Shown here one piece after another: positions 53,615 to 62,442 of a stretch of 64,000 nucleotides of DNA (the stretch's first letter is position 1; every line of letters starts with the position of its first letter). The stretch is from Streptomyces mirabilis (GTDB lineage Bacteria; Actinomycetota; Actinomycetes; Streptomycetales; Streptomycetaceae). Below the pieces are notes generated by a model. It had not been told where the DNA came from, searched no databases, and saw only the letters and a list, made by a program, of their open reading frames with translations. The stretch is from positions 2,790,001-2,854,000 of the forward strand of contig NZ_JBCJKP010000001.1 of the NCBI RefSeq assembly GCF_039503195.1, read 5' to 3'. Made by a program: the position numbers and the translations under genes.

Positions 53615-54952
53615 CTAGTGGTTCGCCTTCCAGTCCGCCTGCGCCTTGTTCAACTGGTCGGCCAGCGTGTCCAGGAACTGCTTCGCGCTCATCTTCCCGA
53701 GCAGCAGCTTCTGGAAGTTCGGCTCGTTGTCGGACTTGGAGATCGTGTTCCAGTCCGGCAGGTAGTACGGCAGCTGCACGATCTTGGTGCCGGCCCCGTT
53801 CAGCGCCTCCGCGGCCAGCTTGGTGGGCTCGGCCTTCTGGATCCACGCGTCCTTCGCGGCGTCGGTGTTCGCCGGGACCTGTCCCGCCGACTCGTTGAAC
53901 TTGGAGTTCTCCGCCGCCGAGAGGGCGAACTCGATGAACTTCCAGCCGGCCGCCTTGTTCTTGCTGGACTTGAACAGGCTCATCCCGTCGACCGGGTTGG
54001 ACACCTGCACCCGTGTACCGTCGTCCTGGGTCGGGTTCGGGATGCCGCGGAACTTCTCCGCGCCCAGCGCCTTCACGTGGTCCTGGTAGGAGCCGAGGTT
54101 GTGGCTGAGCATGCCGATGGTGCCGCTGTCCCACTGGGCGACCATCTTGGTGAAGTCGTTGTTGACGTCGGCGGACGGGGTGTCCTTCTTGTACAGGGCG
54201 ATGTACTTCTCGAGGGCGGCGACGTTCTTCGGGTCGTTGACGGTGGTCTTGTCGCCGTTCCAGAACGAGGTGATGCCGGTCTGGCCGTACACCGCGTCGA
54301 GAGCCGGCGCGATGGCGCCCTCGCCGCCCCGGATGGTGAAGCCGAACTTGTTCTTGCCCTTGTCGGTGAGCTTGTCGGCGGCGTCGTAGAACTTCGACCA
54401 GGTGGTCGGGGCGTCCACTCCCGCCGCCTTGAACAGGTCCGTCCGGTACCACAGCGTGCCGTTGTTGGCGGAGGTCGGCACCTGGTACAGGGCGTCACCG
54501 CCGCCCGCGGACCGGCTGACGTCGAGCAGGTTCTGGCTCAGCTTGCCGTTCAGCGAGCTCCCCTTGAGCCGGCTGTCCAGCGGCTCCAGCGCTCCCTGGA
54601 CGGCGACCTCGGCGAGCATCGCGGTGCCCACGCCGCCGACATCGGGCAGGCCGCCGCCCTGGATGGCGGTGTCGTACTTCGACTGGGCGCTCGCCGCCGG
54701 GATGCCGACGTACTTGACCTTGATGTCCGGGTACTTCTTCTCGAAGTCCGCGATGATCTGCTTCCAGATGTCGGTGCGGACACCGCCGTTGTTGTCCCAG
54801 AAGGTGATCTCGCCCTTGCCGGAGCCCTCGGTGCCCTTGTCGCCCGCCGCTCCGCTGCCGTTGTCGCCGCAGGCGGTGGCGGTGAGCGCGAGCACGGAGC
54901 CCAGGGCGACGACCGTCGCGGCACGCCCGGTTCTGTGGATGTTGATCTTCAT
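53615..54952 (-). CDS. Sugar ABC transporter, substrate-binding lipoprotein
   Basis: A 445-residue extracytoplasmic solute-binding protein of family 1. The lipoprotein signal is ATVVALGSVLALTATACGDN, with the lipidated cysteine near residue 28. Features of the fold are EGSGKGEITFWDNNGGVRTDIW, WSKFYDAADKLTDKGKNKFGF and MVAQWDSGTIGMLSHNLGSY. Given its neighbours, it should bind pectin- or arabinan-derived oligosaccharides. It lies between the GH43 gene and the secreted enzymes, while its permeases are four genes upstream, so the operon is split by catabolic genes. Confidence 0.9.
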   Translation of the reverse strand: MKINIHRTGRAATVVALGSVLALTATACGDNGSGAAGDKGTEGSGKGEITFWDNNGGVRTDIWKQIIADFEKKYPDIKVKYVGIPAASAQSKYDTAIQGGGLPDVGGVGTAMLAEVAVQGALEPLDSRLKGSSLNGKLSQNLLDVSRSAGGGDALYQVPTSANNGTLWYRTDLFKAAGVDAPTTWSKFYDAADKLTDKGKNKFGFTIRGGEGAIAPALDAVYGQTGITSFWNGDKTTVNDPKNVAALEKYIALYKKDTPSADVNNDFTKMVAQWDSGTIGMLSHNLGSYQDHVKALGAEKFRGIPNPTQDDGTRVQVSNPVDGMSLFKSSKNKAAGWKFIEFALSAAENSKFNESAGQVPANTDAAKDAWIQKAEPTKLAAEALNGAGTKIVQLPYYLPDWNTISKSDNEPNFQKLLLGKMSAKQFLDTLADQLNKAQADWKANH

Positions 54953-54997
54953 TGATCGGCTCTCTTCTTCTGGATCCAACAGGGTTGTGGGGTCTTG

Positions 54998-56566
54998 TCA
55001 GCGGAAGGAACTGGTGATGCGGAAGCGCGTGAACAAGGCCGCGCCGGCGTGTCCCCCGCCGACGGGCGCGAGTGCGAAAAGTCCGAGCAGGGCGCCGACC
55101 CAGCGCCAGGGGGTGGCGGCGAAGACCTGGCCGGAGGGCTGTCGGCCGCCCCCGACGTCGTACGAGAACCGGCAGCGCGCCCCCGCTCCGCTCTCGATCC
55201 ACAGCCGGGCCCGCCCCTCGGGCGCCTCTCGCGGATGCGCGGCGTCGCGCTCCCTCCCCCACTGCCCTAAAGGCGTGAGAGGTGCCCCCATGGCACCCGA
55301 CTCGGCGAACCGGTGCACAAGCCGCACCGACCCGTCCGCCTCCCGCTGGAGCCCCATCCAGCTGAAGGCGTCCCCGAGCACCGCGAGTCCCGCCCGTGCC
55401 CCCGGCTCCTCGCTGTCGAGGCGCAGCTCCACCTCGACGGTGGCGGGGGTCCCCGGCAACCGCTGGGTGAGGACGTTCGGCAGTCTGCGCAGGTCGTGCG
55501 CGTCCACCGTCCGTACGCAGCTCAGCCGCAGTCCGTCCCCCGAGTGCTGGGTGGCCCAGCCGTCCTGCCGGTTCGCGGTCCACTGCCACTGCCGTCCGAA
55601 CCGGCCGCCGGGGAAGTCGTCGTCGGTGGCGGGCGCGGAGGGCGGCTGCGGCGGCAGTCGCGGCTTGCGCTGTACGGCGACGGGGACGCCCTTGTCACCG
55701 AGCACCGGCCAGCTGTCGTCGCCCCAGCGCATCGGCTGGAGGTGGACGACCCGCCCGTAGGACCCGCGCTGCTGGAAGTGCGCGAACCAGTCCTCGCCGG
55801 CCTTCGTGCGCACCCAGCCGCCCTGGTGAGGGCCGTTGACCTCGGTGTCCCCCTGCTCCAGCACCACCCGCTCCTCGTACGGGCCGAAGAAGCCGCGCGA
55901 GCGGAAGGCGCCCTGCCAGCCGGTCTCCACTCCCCCGGCGGGTGCGAAGATCCAGAACCAGCCGTCGTGCCGGTAGGCCTTGGGCCCTTCGAGGGTGAAC
56001 CAGCCCGGGATCCGGTCCGCGTCGATGATCACCTCGCCCTCGTCGAGCAGTCCGGTGCCGTCAGGGCGCATACGGTGGCCGGTGAGCCGGTTCTTCACAC
56101 CCGAGCGGGACTTGGCCCAGGCGTGCACGAGATACGCCTCGCCGGTCTCCTCGTCCCACAGCGGGCAGGCGTCGATGAGTCCCTTGCCCTCCTTGACGAG
56201 GTGCGGCCGGGTCCAGGGACCGCGGATCTCCGGGGCGTTGACCTGGAAGATGCCGTGGTCGGGGTCGCCCCAGAAGATCCAGAAGCGGTCCTCGTGGTAC
56301 CGCAGGGACGGCGCCCACACCCCGCAGTCGTGCCTGGGCTCCCTGAAGTCCCCTGCGGGCTCGAGGAGTTGGAGGGCGTGTCCGACGAGCGTCCAGTTGA
56401 CCAGGTCGCGGGAGTGCAGGAGCGGCAGGCCGGGCACGCGACCGAAGCTGGAGGCGGTGAGGTAGAAGTCGTCACCCACACACAGCAGGTCGGGGTCGGA
56501 CCAGTCGGCGTCGAGGACGGGGTTGCGGTACGTGCCGTCGCCGAGGTCGGCTGAGGGCAGCGCCAT
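54998..56566 (-). CDS. Intracellular GH43-family glycoside hydrolase
   Basis: A 522-residue enzyme with no signal peptide, so it should act on imported oligosaccharides. The propeller carries YRNPVLDADWSDPDLLCVGDD (catalytic base aspartate), DCGVWAPSLRYHEDRFWIFWG, LEGPKAYRHDGWFWIFAPAGG with the catalytic acid Glu, and GPHQGGWV. A C-terminal beta-sandwich begins around WQWTANRQDGWATQ (residue ~350), as in GH43 beta-xylosidases and arabinofuranosidases. The ATG shares one base with the stop of the DUF6807 gene (TGATG). A longer upstream frame overlaps that gene and is not used. Confidence 0.87.
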   Translation of the reverse strand: MALPSADLGDGTYRNPVLDADWSDPDLLCVGDDFYLTASSFGRVPGLPLLHSRDLVNWTLVGHALQLLEPAGDFREPRHDCGVWAPSLRYHEDRFWIFWGDPDHGIFQVNAPEIRGPWTRPHLVKEGKGLIDACPLWDEETGEAYLVHAWAKSRSGVKNRLTGHRMRPDGTGLLDEGEVIIDADRIPGWFTLEGPKAYRHDGWFWIFAPAGGVETGWQGAFRSRGFFGPYEERVVLEQGDTEVNGPHQGGWVRTKAGEDWFAHFQQRGSYGRVVHLQPMRWGDDSWPVLGDKGVPVAVQRKPRLPPQPPSAPATDDDFPGGRFGRQWQWTANRQDGWATQHSGDGLRLSCVRTVDAHDLRRLPNVLTQRLPGTPATVEVELRLDSEEPGARAGLAVLGDAFSWMGLQREADGSVRLVHRFAESGAMGAPLTPLGQWGRERDAAHPREAPEGRARLWIESGAGARCRFSYDVGGGRQPSGQVFAATPWRWVGALLGLFALAPVGGGHAGAALFTRFRITSSFR

Positions 56567-57420
56567 CAGGGGCTCACCGCCTTCCGAACCAGCGCCGCGG
56601 CGTCGCTTCTGCCGAGGGCGCCGTCCGCGACGACGGTGACGACCCGGCGTACGACCGTCTCCCCGGGCGGGATCGGCAGCCGTTCGGTGTGCGCGAGGGA
56701 GGAGCCGACGCCCGGGTACTCGGTGGTGCGCACGAACCACGGGTCGCGGCGGGTCGCGGCGGTGGCCCCGGCGAAGACGAGGGTCCAGCCCGCGCCCACG
56801 AGGGCGAGCCAGTCGGCGGGGGCCCCGTGGACCGCCTCCTCGCCCTCGGTGTCGGCGGTGAAGACGCGCGGTGCCTGTGCTTCCTTGCGGGCCCGCCAGA
56901 AGAAGCCGCCGTAGGCCGCTCCGGGCCGCCCGTTGGTGGCCGGGCTGCCGATCGACAGGGGGAGCCTGGTCGTGTTGGTGAGGGAGAAGGTGAAGTCCAA
57001 CGCCCAGGCGGAATCGGTGAGTTCGGTGACGGCGACCGTGCGGCGCTCACGCAGCAGCTCGCCGCCCGCAGCCACCCAGCGCAGCTCCTCCACGAAGCCG
57101 TCGGGGTCGCGCAGCTGGAAACCGGCGTGCCGCTGGGCGCCGTGGTCGGCCAGCTCGGTGGGTCCCTGGTCGCGGACGTAGGTGCGGCCGCCCCAGAAGT
57201 TGTGCCCCTCGACGTCGGGAACGGCGACACCGACGCCGAGGTGGTGGGTGTGGTCGGCGGGGCTGAGTTCGGTGACAGCCGTGCCGGCCAGGGTGGTGAC
57301 CGGGTGGAGATAGGGGCGCGGCGAGAACCGGGGCGCGAGTTCGGGGCGGGTGACGTACCGGCCGACCGGGCGGCCCGCGACTCGCAGGACGAGCGAGTCG
57401 GTGCTCTGCGCGTGGTTCAT
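56566..57420 (-). CDS. DUF6807 (PmoA-like) family protein
   Basis: A 284-residue protein, presumably cytoplasmic. It has GRPVGRYVTRPELAPRFSPRPYLHPV and DHTHHLGVGVAVPDVEGHNFWGG near residue 75, which I recognise as the DUF6807/PmoA-like family common in sugar-degradation operons. The biochemical role is unknown; the conserved His cluster (DHTHH, GHNFWGG) suggests metal or carbohydrate binding. The gene overlaps its neighbours on both sides, following the dehydrogenase gene by an ATGA overlap. Confidence 0.82.
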   Translation of the reverse strand: MNHAQSTDSLVLRVAGRPVGRYVTRPELAPRFSPRPYLHPVTTLAGTAVTELSPADHTHHLGVGVAVPDVEGHNFWGGRTYVRDQGPTELADHGAQRHAGFQLRDPDGFVEELRWVAAGGELLRERRTVAVTELTDSAWALDFTFSLTNTTRLPLSIGSPATNGRPGAAYGGFFWRARKEAQAPRVFTADTEGEEAVHGAPADWLALVGAGWTLVFAGATAATRRDPWFVRTTEYPGVGSSLAHTERLPIPPGETVVRRVVTVVADGALGRSDAAALVRKAVSP

Positions 57421-58706
57421 GGGGTGCTCACCTCGCTTCCCGCCTTGTTCGCGGTCTTGTTCGCGGTCTTGTTCGTGATCTTGTCCGCGGTCATGTCCGC
57501 GGTCATGTCCGGGACGTCGCTTCGAACGCCGTTCGGGGTCTGGTGCGGCCGGGCCCAGGAGGCGCCGAGTTCGGAGTAGAGGCCGAGGGTGTCGGCGGCT
57601 GCCGCGACGAGTCCGTCGATGCCGGGCACGACCCGGCGGCTTTCCTCGGGGAGCGGCGCCCAGGCGTCGGCGGGCAGCGCGAGCGGGTCCGGCGCCTGCC
57701 GGATCGCCTCCACCACCTTCATGAAGGCCCCCGTCGCCTCCGGCGCGACCAGCAGTTCGGCGCCCTCCGTCAGATGCGCGACCAGGTTCTCCAGCAGGTC
57801 CGTACGGCCGTACTCGATCTCCTCCGGGCCGTGCCCCGACCGCTGCACCAGGACGCGGTCCTGCTTGTACCAGAAGGTGATCCGGCCGCTGCTGCCGTGC
57901 ACCAGGACGTACGGTTCGCCGGGCCGCTCGGCACAGAGCGTGGCGGCGACGGTGACCCGGCCCCGCGGGGTGGTGATCCGTACGCACGACGTGTCGTCGG
58001 ACTCGATGTCGTTGGCGCGCAGCAGCTCGGTCTCGATCGCGGTGACGTCCTCGGCGCGGGTGGACCCGTTGAGCGCGAGGGCGGTGGCGACGGCGTGCGC
58101 GAGGGGGTTGGTGAGCGCCCCGTCGATCACGTCCACGCCGTTCAGACGGCGCTTGCCCGCCCACGGGGCCCGCCGGTAGTACGCCTCGTCGCGTGCCCAG
58201 GCGCCCGCCCCGCCGATCCCGGCCACCTGTCCGATCGCACCCTGCGCGATCAGCTTCCGGATCGCGGGCACGGCGTGCGAGCCGAGCGACTGGAAGCCGA
58301 TCTGGCAGACGACCCCGGCCGCGGTGACCCCGTCGGCCATCCGGCGGAACTCCGCGTACGACGGCGCGGGCGGCTTCTCCAGGAGCAGGTGTACGCCTTT
58401 GCCCGCGGCGATCAGCGCCAGGTCGGTGTGGGTGGGGATGGGCGTGCAGATCACGGCGATCGCGGCGCCGGTGGAGTCGAGGAGGGCGCCGAAGTCGGCC
58501 GACTGCTCGACGGTGTGCCCGTTCAGTTCCTCCGCGTCGAGCGGGGTCAGCTCGCAGATGCCCGCCAGCCGTACGAGCCCCTCGTCCTGGAGCCGGCGGA
58601 TGTTCTCCAGGTGCCAACGGCCGTGGCCGCGCGCACCCGCGAGAACGACGGGCAGCGGCAGTTTTCCGGTGGGCGTGCTCGACGGGAATTCCTCGGCGGG
58701 CCTCAT
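57417..58706 (-). CDS. Gfo/Idh/MocA-family oxidoreductase with repetitive C-terminal tail
   Basis: NAD(P)-dependent sugar dehydrogenase of 429 residues. The Rossmann N-terminus begins PLPVVLAGARGHGRWHLENIRR, followed by VICTPIPTHTDLALIAAGKGVHLLLEKPPAPS, with the family EKP motif near residue 117. GAWARDEAYYRR and GVDVIDGALTNPLAHAV belong to the C-terminal domain. The last ~30 residues repeat four-residue units (TADM, TANK), encoded by six 12-base repeats. It partners with DUF6807 in many operons. Overlaps of four bases join it to both neighbours. Confidence 0.88.
   Translation of the reverse strand: MRPAEEFPSSTPTGKLPLPVVLAGARGHGRWHLENIRRLQDEGLVRLAGICELTPLDAEELNGHTVEQSADFGALLDSTGAAIAVICTPIPTHTDLALIAAGKGVHLLLEKPPAPSYAEFRRMADGVTAAGVVCQIGFQSLGSHAVPAIRKLIAQGAIGQVAGIGGAGAWARDEAYYRRAPWAGKRRLNGVDVIDGALTNPLAHAVATALALNGSTRAEDVTAIETELLRANDIESDDTSCVRITTPRGRVTVAATLCAERPGEPYVLVHGSSGRITFWYKQDRVLVQRSGHGPEEIEYGRTDLLENLVAHLTEGAELLVAPEATGAFMKVVEAIRQAPDPLALPADAWAPLPEESRRVVPGIDGLVAAAADTLGLYSELGASWARPHQTPNGVRSDVPDMTADMTADKITNKTANKTANKAGSEVSTP
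57445..57516. repeat. Six 12-base tandem repeats in the 3' end of the dehydrogenase gene
   Basis: Units are ttgttcgcggtc (twice), ttgttcgtgatc, ttgtccgcggtc, atgtccgcggtc and atgtccgggacg. The period is a multiple of three, so copy-number change would keep the frame and only lengthen or shorten a charged Thr/Ala/Asn/Asp/Lys tail. Confidence 0.85.
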
Positions 58707-59605
58707 CCCTTCACCGCCCCCGCGCTGAAGCCGGTGATCAGCCACTTCTGGATGAAGGCGAAGACGATGACGACGGGGACGGCCGCGATGATGCCGCCCG
58801 CGGCGAGCGCGCCCAGGTCGACGCTGTCGGAGCTCATCAGCGTGTTGAGGCCGACGGGGATGGTCTGCTTGCTCTGGTCGCTGAGGAACATCAGGGCGAA
58901 AAGGAAGTGGTTCCAGGCGTGCACGAAGGCGAAGGAGCCGACGGCGATCAGCCCGGGCCGCAGCAGGGGCAGGACGACGATCCGGAAGGCGGTGAAGCGG
59001 TCGCAGCCGTCGACCCAGGCGGCCTCTTCGAGCGAGTAGGGGACGTTCCTGATGAACCCGCTGATGAGGATCATCGACAGCGGCAGCTGGAAGACCGTCT
59101 CGGCGATGATGACGCTGCCCAGCGAGTTGATCATCTGGAGCTTGGCGAAGATCTGGAAGAGCGGGACCAGGAGCAGCGCGCCCGGCACGAACTGGGAGCA
59201 GAGCAGCGCCAGCATGAAGCCGCGCTTGATCCTGAAGTCGAAGCGGGCCAGGGCGTAGCCGCCGGCGAGGGCGACGAGGGTCGTCATCACCAGCGTGGCG
59301 ACGGCGATGAGCACGCTGTTCTGGAAGTAGGTCCCGAAGCTGCGGTCGTTCCACACCTTGTCGAAGTGGTCGAAGGTCATGGGCCACGGCACGAGCGAGG
59401 TCGAGCCGGCCGGGCGCAGCGCGAAGAGCAGGATCCAGTAGAAGGGGATCAGGGTGAAGAGGAGGTAGATGGAGAGTGGGAGGTAGATGTGCCGGCGCGG
59501 GACCTCGTCCCACGCGCGACGTTTTCCGCCCGGGCGCTGTCGGCGCTCCTCGGCGGGTGGGGCGGGCGCCGCGGGGGCGCTGATCGTGGCGTCCTCGGTG
59601 ATCAC
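58703..59605 (-). CDS. Sugar ABC transporter, inner permease (MalG/AraQ type)
   Basis: A 300-residue permease with about six membrane segments. After an Ala/Pro-rich N-terminal tail, HIYLPLSIYLLFTLIPFYWILLFAL is helix 1; the EAA loop is SLEEAAWVDGCDRFTAFRIVVLPLLRPGLIA near residue 210. This is typical of CUT1-family permeases. The GTG start at 59605 overlaps the stop of the other permease gene (GTGA). No ATPase gene is present in the locus. Confidence 0.92.
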   Translation of the reverse strand: MITEDATISAPAAPAPPAEERRQRPGGKRRAWDEVPRRHIYLPLSIYLLFTLIPFYWILLFALRPAGSTSLVPWPMTFDHFDKVWNDRSFGTYFQNSVLIAVATLVMTTLVALAGGYALARFDFRIKRGFMLALLCSQFVPGALLLVPLFQIFAKLQMINSLGSVIIAETVFQLPLSMILISGFIRNVPYSLEEAAWVDGCDRFTAFRIVVLPLLRPGLIAVGSFAFVHAWNHFLFALMFLSDQSKQTIPVGLNTLMSSDSVDLGALAAGGIIAAVPVVIVFAFIQKWLITGFSAGAVKG

Positions 59606-60537
59606 TTGTCCCCGCCTCCGAACTTGCTCAGTCGCAGATAGACGACCGAACAGAACAGCAGAATCACGAACGCGACCGTGGTGAGGGCGGACGCGTAGCC
59701 GAAGTTGTGGGCGTCGACACTGGTGTTGGCGATGTAGAGCGGGAGGGTCGTCGTCTCGCCCGCGGGACCACCGCCCGTCAGCGTGTAGAGCAGGTCGACG
59801 TTGTTGAACTCCCACACCGCGCGCAGCAGCGTGGACAGGATGATGGCGTCCTTCAGGTGCGGCAGCGTGATGTGCAGGAACTGTTTGAAGCGGCTGGCGC
59901 CGTCGACCTCGGCGGCCTCGTACAGGTCCTTGGAGACGGACTGGAGGTCGGCGAGGATCAGGATCGCGAAGAAGGGGACACCGCGCCACAGGTCGGCGAC
60001 CACGGCCGCCGGGAAGACGGTGGAGGTGTCCGACAGCCAGCTGGTGCCGTACTGGCCGATGCCCGCGTCGGCCAGGTAACGGGTGATGCCGGTCTGGGAG
60101 TTGTAGAGCAGCACCCAGATCGCGGAGGTCAGCACACCGGAGACGGCCCAGGGCGAGAAGACCAGCGCGCGGCCGACGGCCCGTCCCACGAAGGTCTGGT
60201 TGACGATCAGCGCGAGCGCGAGCCCGAAGAGCAGTTGCAGGCCGACCTCGACGAAGACCCACTTGGCGCTGAAGGTCAGCGTGCCCCAGAACTGGGGGTC
60301 GCTGGTGAAGGCGTGGGTGAAGTTGTCGAAGCCCGCGAAGCCGTTGCGCCACGGTTTGGTGGGGTTGTAGTTCTGCAGGCTGTAGTAGAAGACGCTGATG
60401 ACCGGGTAGGCGATGAAGCCCAGCATCAGCAGGCCCGCCGGGGCGATCAGCAGATAGGGGAGCTTGCGGGGCGTCGCCGAGCCACGGCGCCGCCGGGGTG
60501 GCGCGGGCTGTTTCGCCACGACTGCGGCTTGGGCCAT
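59602..60537 (-). CDS. Sugar ABC transporter, inner permease (MalF/UgpA type)
   Basis: A 311-residue permease, first gene of the transporter operon. Six membrane segments are visible, helix 1 in LPYLLIAPAGLLMLGFIAYPVI. The EAA loop is LYEAAEVDGASRFKQFLHITLPHLKDAI near residue 215. The ATG at 60537 follows GGAGA; the longer frame to 60651 covers the operator region. Three GAAGCGCTTGCT-like repeats lie just upstream. Confidence 0.92.
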   Translation of the reverse strand: MAQAAVVAKQPAPPRRRRGSATPRKLPYLLIAPAGLLMLGFIAYPVISVFYYSLQNYNPTKPWRNGFAGFDNFTHAFTSDPQFWGTLTFSAKWVFVEVGLQLLFGLALALIVNQTFVGRAVGRALVFSPWAVSGVLTSAIWVLLYNSQTGITRYLADAGIGQYGTSWLSDTSTVFPAAVVADLWRGVPFFAILILADLQSVSKDLYEAAEVDGASRFKQFLHITLPHLKDAIILSTLLRAVWEFNNVDLLYTLTGGGPAGETTTLPLYIANTSVDAHNFGYASALTTVAFVILLFCSVVYLRLSKFGGGDK

Positions 60538-60566
60538 GACTGTTCTCCGTTCTGGCGGGTGCCGTG

Positions 60567-60624
60567 GAACGCTTGCTGTACGACAGGAAGCGCTTGCTAC
60601 GTACACATGGGTGAAGCGCTTGCT
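60567..60624. promoter_or_regulatory. Direct GAAGCGCTTGCT repeats, candidate operators of the transporter operon
   Basis: GAAGCGCTTGCT occurs exactly at 60587-60598 and 60613-60624, and as GAACGCTTGCT at 60567-60577; a weaker cgctgcttgct is at 60635. The core AAGCGCTT is itself a palindrome, as in LacI-family operators. The sites lie 30-90 bases upstream of the first permease gene on the minus strand and after the dehydratase stop. A LacI-type regulator is not encoded in this window; the GntR/FCD protein at 63344 is the only local regulator. Confidence 0.7.
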
Positions 60625-60699
60625 GTTTGGTGATCGCTGCTTGCTGCTCAAGATGTCGATCAGGTGAGACTCACAGAGGGGCGGCCCTCGCGGGCGCGC

Positions 60700-62442
60700 T
60701 CAGCCCGCGTACGGGTCCGGCACCTTCCCCGGCCGGGCCAGGAAGGCGAAGTCGCAGCCGGTGTCCGCCTGGGTGATCTGCTCGTTGTAGAGCGCCCCGT
60801 ACCCGCGCTCGTACCGTTCGGGCGGCGCCGTCCACTCCGCCCTGCGCCGCTCCAACTCCGCGTCGTCCACGTTGAGCTGGAGCGACCGTGCCTCGACGTC
60901 GAGGGTGATCGTGTCCCCGGTGCGGACCAGGGCGAGGGGTCCGCCGATGTGCGACTCGGGCGCCACGTGCAGCACACAGGCGCCGTAACTCGTGCCGCTC
61001 ATCCGGGCGTCGGAGATTCGCACCATGTCCCGTACCCCCTGCTTCAGCAGATGGTCGGGGAGGGGCAGCATCCCGTACTCCGGCATGCCGGGACCGCCCT
61101 TGGGCCCGGAGCCCCGCAGCACCAGCACGCTGTCCGCCGTGATGCCGAGCGAGGGGTCGTTGATGGTCCGCTGCATGGTCTTGTAGTCGTCGAAGACGAC
61201 CGCGGGACCGGTGTGCTTGAGCAGCTGCGGCTCGGCGGCGATGTGCTTGATGACGGCGCCGTCGGGGCAGAGGTTGCCGCGCAGTACGGCGACTCCGCCC
61301 TCGGCCGCGACCGGGTTGCGCCGGGTGCGGATGACGTCGTCGTCGTGCACCTGGGCGCCGGCCAGTTGCTCGCGCATGCTGTCGTACGACACCGTCGGCC
61401 GGTCCAGGTGCAGCAGATCGGTGATCCGCGACAGGAACCCGGGCAGACCGCCGGCGAAGTGGAAGTCCTCCATGAGGTACTTCTGGCCGCCGGGCCGGAC
61501 GTTCGCGAGCACCGGCACGGTCCGCGCGACCCGGTCGAAGTCGTCGAGCGTGAGGGTGACGCCCGCCCGGCCCGCCATGGCGATCAGATGGATCACGGCG
61601 TTGGTGGAGCCGCCGAGCCCGAGGACGGTCGTCACCGCGTCCTCGAACGCGTCCGCGGTGAGGATGTCGGACAGCTTGCGGTCCTGGCGGACGAGTTCGA
61701 CGATCCTGAGGCCCGCCGCGGCCGCCATCCGGTCGTGACCGGAGTCGACGGCGGGGATGCTGGACGCGCCGGGCACGGTGACCCCGAGCGCCTCGGCGGC
61801 GGCCGTCAGCGTGGACGCCGTACCCATGGTCATGCAGTGCCCCGGGGACCGCGCGAGCCCGCTCTCCAGCTCGGTCATCTCGCAGTCGCCGATGAGTCCG
61901 GCGCGCTTGTCGTCCCAGTACTTCCACATGTCGGTGCCGGAGCCGAGGACCTGGCCTCGCCAGTGACCGGGCAGCATGGGCCCGGCGGGCACGAAGACGG
62001 CCGGCAGGTCGACGGACGCCGCGCCCATGAGCAGGGCGGGGGTGGACTTGTCGCAGCCGCCCATCAGTACCGCGCCGTCGACGGGATACGAGCGCAGCAG
62101 TTCCTCGGTCTCCATCGCCAGCAGGTTGCGGTAGAGCATCGGGGTCGGCTTCTGGAAGGTCTCGCTGAGGGTGGAGACCGGGAACTCGAGCGGGAAGCCC
62201 CCGGCCTGCCACACCCCCCGCTTCACGGCCTGCGCACGGTCGCGCAGATGGACGTGACAGGGGTTGATGTCGGACCAGGTGTTCAGGATCGCGATGACCG
62301 GCTTGCCGAGGTGCTCCTCGGGAAGGTAGCCGAGCTGGCGGGTGCGGGCCCGGTGGCTGAAGGAACGCAGCCCGTCGGTGCCGTACCACTGATGGCTCCG
62401 GAGCTCCTCGGGGCGCTTCGGCTCCCTTCTTCCCCGGCTCAT
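60700..62442 (-). CDS. IlvD/Edd-family sugar-acid dehydratase
   Basis: Iron-sulfur dehydratase of 580 residues. Cluster cysteines fit NTWSDINPCHVHLRDRA, MGGCDKSTPALLMGA and RSPGHCMTMGTAST, and the C-terminal RISDARMSGTSYGACVLHVAPE is typical. Within the family, it resembles L-arabinonate / D-xylonate dehydratases rather than the valine-pathway enzyme, and the neighbouring DapA-like gene fits a sugar-acid route. The ATG at 62442 overlaps the DapA stop (ATGA). The exact acid (arabinonate, galactonate or similar) cannot be told. Confidence 0.86.
   Translation of the reverse strand: MSRGRREPKRPEELRSHQWYGTDGLRSFSHRARTRQLGYLPEEHLGKPVIAILNTWSDINPCHVHLRDRAQAVKRGVWQAGGFPLEFPVSTLSETFQKPTPMLYRNLLAMETEELLRSYPVDGAVLMGGCDKSTPALLMGAASVDLPAVFVPAGPMLPGHWRGQVLGSGTDMWKYWDDKRAGLIGDCEMTELESGLARSPGHCMTMGTASTLTAAAEALGVTVPGASSIPAVDSGHDRMAAAAGLRIVELVRQDRKLSDILTADAFEDAVTTVLGLGGSTNAVIHLIAMAGRAGVTLTLDDFDRVARTVPVLANVRPGGQKYLMEDFHFAGGLPGFLSRITDLLHLDRPTVSYDSMREQLAGAQVHDDDVIRTRRNPVAAEGGVAVLRGNLCPDGAVIKHIAAEPQLLKHTGPAVVFDDYKTMQRTINDPSLGITADSVLVLRGSGPKGGPGMPEYGMLPLPDHLLKQGVRDMVRISDARMSGTSYGACVLHVAPESHIGGPLALVRTGDTITLDVEARSLQLNVDDAELERRRAEWTAPPERYERGYGALYNEQITQADTGCDFAFLARPGKVPDPYAG

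Noticed and set aside
57445..57516. CRISPR-like repeats
   Set aside because: The 12-base units are contiguous without spacers and lie in a coding frame.
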